The notes under the pieces were generated by a model. It was not told where the DNA came from and ran no database searches. It saw nothing but the letters and a program-made list of their open reading frames with translations. A stretch of 64,000 nucleotides of DNA from Prolixibacteraceae bacterium (GTDB taxonomy: Bacteria > Bacteroidota > Bacteroidia > Bacteroidales > Prolixibacteraceae). Shown here in pieces: positions 46,730 through 54,527 of the stretch. The translations under genes and the position numbers were made by a program. The stretch spans positions 218,084 through 282,083 of the forward strand of contig DOAQ01000049.1 of assembly GCA_003506435.1 (NCBI GenBank). The letters are read 5' to 3'. Each line of letters starts with the position of its first letter. Within the stretch, counting starts at the first letter, position 1.

Positions 46730-46747
46730 AGACCGGGCGTCCGGTTT
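46730..46747. promoter_or_regulatory. TetR operator 2
   Basis: AGACCGG-GCGT-CCGGTTT, arms matching at 6 of 7 positions, in the gap between the regulator and TolC genes. Same 7-4-7 design as operators 1 and 3. Confidence 0.6.
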
Positions 46748-46764
46748 ATTTTTTGAGAATCCAC

Positions 46765-46782
46765 AAACCGAATGGTCGGTTT
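46765..46782. promoter_or_regulatory. TetR operator 3
   Basis: AAACCGA-ATGG-TCGGTTT, a perfect 7-4-7 palindrome 20 nt before the TolC start codon at 46802. An ATG inside it (46772) could be mistaken for the gene start. Confidence 0.7.
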
Positions 46783-46801
46783 TATCCTTAAAATACAGAA
46801 A

Positions 46802-48136
46802 ATGAATCTTAAAAAATTACTTATCGGAATGCTGCTGATATTCGGAATATTACCGGCATCGGCACAGGACTCTACATTGGTTCTTTCACTCAAACAATCG
46901 TGCCAGATGGGCATCGAAAAAAATGTGAATGTCAGAAATGCCGGACTGGAACAGGAAAAAACACGCTTCCAACTAAAGGAAACCCAAAGTAAACTTTATC
47001 CGCAGATTGAAGGATATAGCTCGTTCAACTATTATTATTCCATTCCAAAATTAATTGTTCCGGGCGAAATATTCGGGCAAACAGGGCTGATACCCATCGA
47101 GATAGGAACAAAGTTCGATTGGAGCAATGGTTTTAAAGCCACGCAGGTAATTTACAGCCAAAGCTATTTCACTTCACTAAAACTGGCTAATCGAATGATC
47201 GCGCTGAACGAACTTTCCATGCAGCAGAAAAAAGAAGAATTGGTTTACCAGGTTTCACAGGTTTATTTTCTGTGCCAAACCACCCGAATGCAGATTGCGC
47301 AACTAAAAATCACAATGCAAAATACCGACAGGCTGCTGGAAATTGCCAAACTCCAGAACGAAAACGGTGTAATCCGGAAAGTGGATTATTCGCGGGTTTC
47401 GGTGAACAAGAACAACCTTCAGACACAGATCGATAACCTCGGTGAACTTTATAACCAACAACTAGGATTGCTAAAATACCTGATCGGGATAGATGTGCAT
47501 GAAAATATTGAGCTCTCCGACTCGCTTTTATTTTCAGGAGAAAATATACCCGGTAATTGGCCTGAGTTGAATAACCGGACAGAACTAAAACTACTCGACC
47601 AGCAAATGGAAGTGTCGTCGCTGAACCGCAAAATCAACCGGCAATCACACCTGCCAAGTCTTTCAGGAATTGGACAGTTTTACTACCAAGGTCAGCGTAA
47701 TAATTTTGATTATTTCAGCGGGGAAAACGACAAATTCTACAAAGTTGGATTTGTTGGCCTGAGTCTAAACATTCCGCTTTTTGATGGTTTTCAGAAACGC
47801 TTCAAAACACAGCAAAACGACATTGAATTCCAACAATTGCAAAATACATACGAAGATATTTCCCGGAATTTCTCACGCGAATATGCCGATGCCCTCAGTC
47901 AATTCAAAAATAATTTCAACGCATTGATCCGTCAGAAAGAGAACATCAAAGTGGCTGAAGAAACTTACTCGGTGAGTTTACAAGGCTACCGGCAGCAGGT
48001 TGTTTCACTTTCGGATCTGCTCCTTTCCGAAAGCAGCCTGGTTGAAGCGAGGCTCTCCTATTTCAATGCCGTTCTGCAATTGAAGAACGCAGAATTGGAA
48101 GTAAAAAAGGCTAAAGGCGAATTGCTAAATTTTTAA
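46802..48136 (+). CDS. TolC-family outer-membrane efflux channel
   Basis: A protein of about 444 residues from MNLKKLLIGMLLIFG with a signal peptide ending near ASAQD. Two OEP repeats span about 25-230 and 240-440, with long helices (LKLANRMIALNELSMQQKKEEL, shown in part as LNELSMQQKKEEL) and NIPLFDGFQKRFKT at the start of the second strand pair. It should form the trimeric exit duct of the RND pump encoded next. It is the first gene of the pump operon; spacing to the adaptor gene is 22 nt. Confidence 0.92.
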   Translation: MNLKKLLIGMLLIFGILPASAQDSTLVLSLKQSCQMGIEKNVNVRNAGLEQEKTRFQLKETQSKLYPQIEGYSSFNYYYSIPKLIVPGEIFGQTGLIPIEIGTKFDWSNGFKATQVIYSQSYFTSLKLANRMIALNELSMQQKKEELVYQVSQVYFLCQTTRMQIAQLKITMQNTDRLLEIAKLQNENGVIRKVDYSRVSVNKNNLQTQIDNLGELYNQQLGLLKYLIGIDVHENIELSDSLLFSGENIPGNWPELNNRTELKLLDQQMEVSSLNRKINRQSHLPSLSGIGQFYYQGQRNNFDYFSGENDKFYKVGFVGLSLNIPLFDGFQKRFKTQQNDIEFQQLQNTYEDISRNFSREYADALSQFKNNFNALIRQKENIKVAEETYSVSLQGYRQQVVSLSDLLLSESSLVEARLSYFNAVLQLKNAELEVKKAKGELLNF

Positions 48137-48158
48137 AAGACCAACAAATCATATACGT

Positions 48159-49220
48159 ATGAAAACAAGAAGAATTATAACCATTGTAATCGTTGTTCTG
48201 GTAGTCGCTGCCATTGCATTTAGGTTGGCTTCGAATAAAAAAGGTTTCGACGAACAACTCAAAATGGTATCGGAATTTAGTTCCGCCATTCCGGTAAATA
48301 CCGACACAGTGAAATACAAATCCATCGCATCTTATTTTCAGGAGAACGGCACTTTTCAGGCCAACCGCGAACTTTCGATAACTTCTGAAACACAGGGGAA
48401 AGTTGTTTCCATTTCAGCAAAAACGGGCGACCACGTAAAAGCCGGACAGGTTCTGGCTTCTGTTGAAAACGAAGTATATAAATCGCAACTCGACCTGGCT
48501 AAATTTAACCTCGATAAAGCGGAAAAAGATAAGCAGCGTTTCGAGGAACTTTCAAAAGGCGATGCCGCCACTGTTCAGCAGTTTGAGGCAGCCAAACAAA
48601 CGTACATCAACGCCCAATCGGCTCTCACGACTGCAAAATACCAGTACGAAAATACATTCTTCAAAGCGCCATTCAACGGCACGCTGACCAAACAATTCAT
48701 CGAAAAAGGTTCGTACCTGATGCCCGGCGTTCCGGTTTTCGATCTGGTCGAAATCGACCAGATTAAGCTTGTGGTAAAACTTTCGGGCGAGGAACTTGAA
48801 AAGGTTCAGAAAGGGCAAACCGTAAAAGTTACTGCGGACCTGTTTCCCGATGCGGCTTTTAACGGCACAGTCGGCGCAATAGTAGTAAAAGCTGACCTTT
48901 CGAAACGGTACGAAGTGGAAATTCTTGTCGATAACCAACGCGACAATGAAATTAAACCTGGCATGACAGGCGGTGCAGTTTTCTCCGGTCCGGTTGACGG
49001 TCAAGCCCTGGTTATTCCCCGAAAAGCCATTTCCGGCAGCATTAAAAATTCTGAAGTGTTTGTCGTTAAAGGCAATTCGGTGGTATTGCAAAGTATCAGT
49101 GCGCAACCGCTCGACGATAAAAATGTGATTGTTGGCAAAGGGCTGAAGGCCGGCGATGTAATTGTGGTTTCAGGACAAATAAACCTGGTTGACGGTTCGA
49201 AAGTTACGTTGAATAAATAA
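48159..49220 (+). CDS. RND efflux periplasmic adaptor (membrane fusion protein)
   Basis: A 353-residue adaptor anchored by an N-terminal membrane segment (about 5-24). The lipoyl half-motifs are TSETQGKVVSISAKTGDHVK and FKAPFNGTLTKQFIEKGSYL, with an alpha-hairpin between (about 105-150). The beta-barrel and membrane-proximal domains follow (ALVIPRKAISGS). It links the TolC channel to the RND permease. The permease gene starts 12 nt after its stop codon. Confidence 0.93.
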   Translation: MKTRRIITIVIVVLVVAAIAFRLASNKKGFDEQLKMVSEFSSAIPVNTDTVKYKSIASYFQENGTFQANRELSITSETQGKVVSISAKTGDHVKAGQVLASVENEVYKSQLDLAKFNLDKAEKDKQRFEELSKGDAATVQQFEAAKQTYINAQSALTTAKYQYENTFFKAPFNGTLTKQFIEKGSYLMPGVPVFDLVEIDQIKLVVKLSGEELEKVQKGQTVKVTADLFPDAAFNGTVGAIVVKADLSKRYEVEILVDNQRDNEIKPGMTGGAVFSGPVDGQALVIPRKAISGSIKNSEVFVVKGNSVVLQSISAQPLDDKNVIVGKGLKAGDVIVVSGQINLVDGSKVTLNK

Positions 49221-49232
49221 AATCTCAAGGCC

Positions 49233-52200
49233 ATGAACATTGCAAAAATAGCGGTCAACCGCCCTACGCTTGTCGTAGTTGTTTTTACCGTACTGATCTT
49301 TTTGGGGATGGCCAGTTACACCACCCTCAATTACGAACTGATGCCCAATTTCTCCTCGCCGGTGTTTACCATTGCTACGGTCTATCCGGGCGCTTCGCCT
49401 GCCGAGGTGGAAAACAGTGTGACCAAAAAACTTGAAGATGCCATCACTTCGGTCGAAAACCTCGACAACATCCGGTCATTTTCGCAGGAAGGTGTTTCGA
49501 TAATTGTGGTGACGCTGAAATTTTCGGCTGATGCTGACGCAGCCATGCAGGATGCTCAACGCCGGATAAGCGCTGCCAAAAGCTTGTTGCCAATTGGTGT
49601 TTTAGATCCGATGGTAACCAAATTAACAATTAGCGATCTGCCGGTGATGAATATCGGCGCTACATCGGCATTACCCTCCACCGAATTTTTCGACCTCCTG
49701 AAATACCGCATCCAGCCCAACCTCGCAAGGCTCGAAGGTGTTGGCGAGATTTCTATCATTGGTGGCAACGAGCGCGAAATTCGTGTGAACCTTGATGCCA
49801 AAAAGCTGGAAGCTTACCACCTTTCGGCTTTGCAGATTTTGCAGGCCATTCAATCGTCGAACCTCGACTTCCCCACAGGAAAAATAAAAAACAGCGAATC
49901 GCAGATGGTTATCCGACTTTCGGCCAAGTTTAAAACCGTTGGGGATATCGAAAATGTGATTGTTTCTTTAGGCGAAAACGGATCGAAAGTGAAACTGAAA
50001 GACATTGCCGAAGTGCTCGACACCGAAAAAGAAACCACAATGCTGGCTCGTGTCAACGGCAAAAATTCGGTTGGGCTGAGCATCAAACGGAAGTCGGGAG
50101 CCAACACCGTGGAAGTTTGTCACTTGATAAACAAAGAACTCGCCAAACTTGAAAACACCTACAAAAGCGACAACCTGAAGTTTGAAGTCCCGTTCGACTC
50201 GTCGGTTTTTACTGAAAAAGCGGCCAGCTCGGTAATGCACGATTTAATGTATGCTGTTATCCTGGTGGCGCTTGTCATGCTGGTTTTTTTGCACGGTTTG
50301 CGCAATGCTTTTATCGTGATGATCGCCATTCCTATTTCGCTTGTCGTATCCTTTCTGGGCATGTATTTACTGGGTTACACGCTCAATATCATGACAATGG
50401 TGGCCATGTCGCTGGTAATCGGCATCCTGGTTGACGATGCCATTGTGGTGCTCGAAAACATATACCGCCACATGGAAATGGGCAAAGACCGCGTTCAGGC
50501 CACGCTCGACGGCCGTTCCGAAATCAGTTATACCGCGGTTTCCATCACGTTGGTCGATGTGGTGGTTTTTCTTCCTCTCGGCTTGTCGAAAAGTATCATC
50601 TCGCCTATGATAGGCCCTTTCGCGCTGGTAATTGTAATCACCACTTTGCTGAGTTTGCTTGTGGCATTCACTGTTGTGCCGCTGCTGACTTCGCGATTAG
50701 CCCGGCTGCAACACCTCAGCAACGAAATGCTTTCAGGCCGTTTCTTCCTTTGGTTCGAAAAGCAGGTGGACTCATTTGCTTCACTGCTTCACACTATTTT
50801 GCTGAAAGCCTTTCGGCACAACTTAATCACCTTAATGATCGTTTCGGCTTTGTTTGTTGGCACAATTGCGCTAATCCCCACAGGTTTTGTTGGTTCCGAA
50901 GTAATGGGAATGGGCGATGCCGGCGAATTCATGATCCAGGTTGAACTTCCCAAAGACGCTACCTTAAAGGAAACCAACCTCAAGACTCTGGAAGTGGAAC
51001 ATCTCTTGTTCACAAAGCCTGAAGTAAAATCGGTGTTCACTACCGTCGGTTCTGCCAGTTCCGGCATGTTGACGGGTGGCACGCAAAGCAATGCGTACAA
51101 AGCCGAGATCAATGTAAAACTGGTTGATAAAGAGTTTAGGGACATTCCGGCGCAAATTTATGCCAACCGGATAAAGAATGAGTTGAACAGAAAAATAACC
51201 GGGATAAAAGTCAGGACCGTATTTCTCAACCCTTTCCTTGGGGGTACCGACGACAGCCCGCTACAGGTGATCGTAAAATCGTCCAACCCCGATTCGCTGA
51301 TCAAATATGGAAAAATCATCAGGCAACTGATCGAAAAAACACCGGGGGCAAACGATATTACTTCGTCGCTCGAAGATGCCGGAAACGAAATTGTTGTGGA
51401 TATCAATAAAGAAAAAATGGCCGATCTGGGTTTGTCGCTGGCTACAGTTGGTCCGGTGATGTCAACCGCTTTTAGCGGTAATACCGACACTAAATTTAAA
51501 GATGGCTCATACGAATATGATATTGATGTGGTTTACGACGAATTTAACCGGCGCAGCATGAAAGATGTGTCGAACCTCGAATTTATCAATGCTGCCGGGC
51601 AACCGGTAAAACTTTCGCAGTTCGCCAATATTTTCTACGGGACGGGCAGTTCGAAACTCGAAAGGTACGACCGCATTTCGTGCATTTCAGTCCAGGGCCA
51701 AGCGCTGGGTCGTGCTTCGGGCGATGTGGGCGACGACATCAAAAAGCAGATTGCCGCAATCACTTTTCCTCCGGATGTCTCCATCAGTTACGACAGCGAC
51801 ATGAAATTTCAGGACGACGCGTTCGGCAGTCTCGGTTTTGCTCTGCTCACAGCCATTTTCTTTGTTTACCTGATTATGGTGGCGCTGTACGAATCGTACC
51901 TTTACCCGTTTGTTGTGCTGTTCTCCATTCCGCTGGCCATCATAGGCGCTATTTTTGCACTGGCTCTCACCAAAACCAACCTGAGTATATTCACCATTAT
52001 GGGCATGATCATGCTGGTTGGGCTGGTAGCCAAAAATGCCATTTTAGTAGTCGATTTTACAAATCATCTGAAGAAAAACGGATACCGAACCACCCACGCC
52101 TTGCTGATGGCCACACGTATCAGGTTGCGCCCCGTGCTGATGACCACCTTATCGATGATTATCGGTCTGATGCCTATCGCCCTGGCCTCGGGAGCCGCTT

Positions 52201-52352
52201 CTGAATGGAAAAACGGGATTGGCTGGGTACTTATCGGTGGGTTGACCAGTTCAATGTTCCTGACACTTATAATTGTTCCAATAGTATATTCTCTGGCTGA
52301 CAGAGCAAAGAGTAAGTTTCAGAGCTGGTTTGCAAGATTTAAAACAAGCTAG
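49233..52352 (+). CDS. RND efflux permease (HAE1/AcrB-like)
   Basis: A 1039-residue inner-membrane pump with the twelve-span RND layout: one N-terminal helix (about 12-30), a large periplasmic loop, five spans (about 335-480), then the mirrored half. The proton-relay Asp pair sits in GILVDDAIVVLEN in span 4. YPGASPAEVENSVTKKLEDA and the docking loops are typical of the HAE1 family. It exports hydrophobic compounds such as drugs, bile salts or solvents using the proton gradient. It is the last gene of the TetR-controlled operon. Confidence 0.94.
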   Translation: MNIAKIAVNRPTLVVVVFTVLIFLGMASYTTLNYELMPNFSSPVFTIATVYPGASPAEVENSVTKKLEDAITSVENLDNIRSFSQEGVSIIVVTLKFSADADAAMQDAQRRISAAKSLLPIGVLDPMVTKLTISDLPVMNIGATSALPSTEFFDLLKYRIQPNLARLEGVGEISIIGGNEREIRVNLDAKKLEAYHLSALQILQAIQSSNLDFPTGKIKNSESQMVIRLSAKFKTVGDIENVIVSLGENGSKVKLKDIAEVLDTEKETTMLARVNGKNSVGLSIKRKSGANTVEVCHLINKELAKLENTYKSDNLKFEVPFDSSVFTEKAASSVMHDLMYAVILVALVMLVFLHGLRNAFIVMIAIPISLVVSFLGMYLLGYTLNIMTMVAMSLVIGILVDDAIVVLENIYRHMEMGKDRVQATLDGRSEISYTAVSITLVDVVVFLPLGLSKSIISPMIGPFALVIVITTLLSLLVAFTVVPLLTSRLARLQHLSNEMLSGRFFLWFEKQVDSFASLLHTILLKAFRHNLITLMIVSALFVGTIALIPTGFVGSEVMGMGDAGEFMIQVELPKDATLKETNLKTLEVEHLLFTKPEVKSVFTTVGSASSGMLTGGTQSNAYKAEINVKLVDKEFRDIPAQIYANRIKNELNRKITGIKVRTVFLNPFLGGTDDSPLQVIVKSSNPDSLIKYGKIIRQLIEKTPGANDITSSLEDAGNEIVVDINKEKMADLGLSLATVGPVMSTAFSGNTDTKFKDGSYEYDIDVVYDEFNRRSMKDVSNLEFINAAGQPVKLSQFANIFYGTGSSKLERYDRISCISVQGQALGRASGDVGDDIKKQIAAITFPPDVSISYDSDMKFQDDAFGSLGFALLTAIFFVYLIMVALYESYLYPFVVLFSIPLAIIGAIFALALTKTNLSIFTIMGMIMLVGLVAKNAILVVDFTNHLKKNGYRTTHALLMATRIRLRPVLMTTLSMIIGLMPIALASGAASEWKNGIGWVLIGGLTSSMFLTLIIVPIVYSLADRAKSKFQSWFARFKTS

Positions 52353-52384
52353 ATAATTATTTGCCAAATCTATTACTAAAGGCT

Positions 52385-52597
52385 TTATGGGTACTGCACA
52401 CCTTGTTCTCTGACATCCTTTGAGATTGTATCTTCATCTCCAAGCTTACTGACAGTTTTTACAAAGTAGCCATCTGTGCAAAAACTCGCCTCCCCGAGTT
52501 TCTTCTTAACTTCTGGGTTCAATCGAAATATTTCTCTAGCTGTGATTCTCTTTATTGTTGTTAATGCCATGCACAAACTTATTGTTTCTCGCCGCAA
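52385..52597 (-). pseudogene. C-terminal fragment of an IS200/IS605-type TnpA transposase
   Basis: Seventy codons ending in a normal-looking C-terminus. REIFRLNPEVKKKL followed by TDGYFVKTVSKLGDEDTISK is the diagnostic C-terminal block of IS200-like TnpA, including the region of the catalytic tyrosine (DGYFV). The N-terminal half with the HUH motif is missing, so it cannot transpose by itself. It lies 33 bp after the efflux permease gene. Confidence 0.8.
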
Positions 52598-53212
52598 GCA
52601 GTTGGGAATTTAACCCAAAAGAGATTAAAATTATTCAAAACCGCACCAACAAGAAAGTGTCCACAAAAGGGTATTGAAGGTTAGCTAGGTGATGGCCTGG
52701 TGCCTGAGTTTACCCCGAGGCGGACTCTTTTCACTAAAAACCGAGGCTTGTGAACGTAATACAAATGAAGCGAACAGGCCGCTGGAGCCTTTATCAAAAT
52801 TAGGATCATATACTCATCACTTTCACCCCTACTCTAGACTATTACTTAGAAGGGGGCAAAAACACTGAAAAAAAGATGTACGAACTATGTAATTTCATTT
52901 CTTACAAAATTAGTACGATAATAACAGTTTTACGCTCAAATAAGACGCCGAAGGCTTTCCTTTTTCTATCCGAACCATCTCCTAATAGATTGCAATTAAG
53001 CCTTTTGTTAAATTTTAAAGTTTAAAAAAACGAGAATGGGTAATTCAAATAATTAGGCATTGCAGTTGTTTTTATTGGGATATGTGGCCACCCAATCAGC
53101 GACAGCAAACCAGATTATTTCTAAAGAAGATTTGTTTTATTCAATATTTTCCTCTCCTAAAAAACTTTAACTTTTAAAATATCAGTTTTAACCCATAATC
53201 AGTCTCCTTCCC
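52598..53212. other. Gene-free region with repeat remnant
   Basis: About 600 bp without a supported gene. At 52724-52785 it holds the ACTCTT, CGAGGCTTGT, AGCGAACAGGCCG block shared with 45725-45791. The rest is A+T-rich and shows nothing recognisable. Confidence 0.5.
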
Positions 53213-53220
53213 TAATTTTG
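53213..53220 (+). promoter_or_regulatory. TAATTTTG -7 box before the outer-membrane barrel gene
   Basis: TAATTTTG matches TAnnTTTG and lies 53 nt before the start codon at 53274. The -33 region (GTTTTA near 53185) is a weak match. Confidence 0.4.
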
Positions 53221-53273
53221 TTTGAAGCCACAAGGATCCATATTGTTTTCTTTGCCCCAGTAGCATTAAAACA

Positions 53274-53918
53274 ATGGATATGAAAACAAAAATTACAGTT
53301 ACCCTATTTTTTCTGTGTTGCACGCATTTAATGTTTGCCCAGACTAAATTCTCCCATGCAGAATCCTTAATTAAGATTGGAACTGATATTAGTTTCTTGT
53401 CTTCCGATTTGAATGCTCAAAAAATACCATTAACCGGTATTCATATTGGTATTTCTCCCACAATACCGTTAGGTCATTCCACTTATTTTAAACCAGAAAT
53501 TGCCTTCTCGATGAAAGGTGGGCGCCTAAATTATCAATCAACATTTGGATATTTTGAAGGGGATGTATCCTATAAAATAAACTACTTCGAATTTCCAATG
53601 GTTTTTGGAATCAGGCCCAAAACGCATTTTGCAATCGAATTTGGTCCGTATACAGCCATCAAAGCTGGAGGCAGTTTCAGTTTTCAGGGAAATTTTGCTT
53701 CGGGCTATGCTAATTTTGACAGAAAAGACATCCATGATTTTGATTTCGGAATTGTTGCAGGTATAAAGATCGGACCTTTTGGAATTCTTTATTACCATGG
53801 ATTGCAGGAAATTGCCGCAACTACAGCTTCACGAGCTTTCTTAGGAAATAGTACCAATCATTCCATCCAGATTTGTTTGCAACGACGTTGGTTTAGAAAA
53901 TTTAAAACAGAGAATTGA
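53274..53918 (+). CDS. Outer-membrane beta-barrel protein
   Basis: A 214-residue protein with signal peptide (ending near MFAQT) and alternating polar/hydrophobic strands typical of the small PorT-like barrels of Bacteroidota (GIHIGISPTIPLG, YFKPEIAFSMKGG, YFEFPMVFGIRP, FGIVAGIKIGPFGI). It ends FRKFKTEN rather than with the usual terminal aromatic. No enzymatic motif is seen. It begins the envelope-protein group that runs to the two-component genes. Confidence 0.78.
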   Translation: MDMKTKITVTLFFLCCTHLMFAQTKFSHAESLIKIGTDISFLSSDLNAQKIPLTGIHIGISPTIPLGHSTYFKPEIAFSMKGGRLNYQSTFGYFEGDVSYKINYFEFPMVFGIRPKTHFAIEFGPYTAIKAGGSFSFQGNFASGYANFDRKDIHDFDFGIVAGIKIGPFGILYYHGLQEIAATTASRAFLGNSTNHSIQICLQRRWFRKFKTEN

Positions 53919-53943
53919 AGTATAAACATGAAAACAGATTAAC

Positions 53944-54527
53944 ATGAAAAAGTATTTAAAGCTCAGTTTCTTGACACTTGTTGTCGTGTCGATAAGTTTT
54001 GGTTTTTCCCGAACTGCCCAAGCCCAAAGAGTTGTGGGAACACCTCGGACAGTAGTTGTGACCAAACATTCACCAAGAGTGGTAAAAAGGTATTACGGAG
54101 GTCCCCGATATGGCTATGTAGTAACTAAAGTTCCGGGGAGAACCACAGTTGTCCGATTTGGAGGAGCTGAATATCATTATCATCGTGGGCTTTACTATGT
54201 CAAAAAACCTGGTGGTTTTGTAGTAGTTCATCCGGCAATTGGACTTCGCATCCGTGTTTTGCCAACAGGTTATTCCCGTATTGTAGTTGCAGGCACTCCC
54301 TATTTCGAGTTTATTATCGCCCAGTAGCCAGTACCGGAGAATATACAGTTGTTAAACCCCCTGTTGGAATTATTGTCGATACGTTGCCGGAGGGATGTAA
54401 AACTGAATTCATAGCGAATTCAGAATATCTGGTATTAAACGACGTCTATTACCAGAAAATAAAAACCGACTTATATGAGAGCGGCATTGGCTACAAGGTT
54501 ACTGATGTAAATAACGGACAACAATGA
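53944..54527 (+). pseudogene. DUF6515-like exported protein, split by a frameshift
   Basis: The first frame (53944-54327) gives a signal peptide and a basic, Tyr/Val-rich domain (EYHYHRGLYYVKKPGG, HPAIGLRIRVLPTGYSRI) typical of DUF6515-like proteins, then stops at YFEFIIAQ. Shifting by one nucleotide near 54305 restores RVYYRPVASTGEYTVVKPPV and a family-like C-terminus (LPEGCKTEFIANSEYLVLN) to a TGA at 54525-54527. That TGA overlaps the ATG of the TonB receptor gene (ATGA), so the full-length gene was evidently coupled to it. Either a real one-base deletion, a sequencing error or programmed frameshifting explains the break; no canonical slippery heptamer is visible. Confidence 0.8.
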
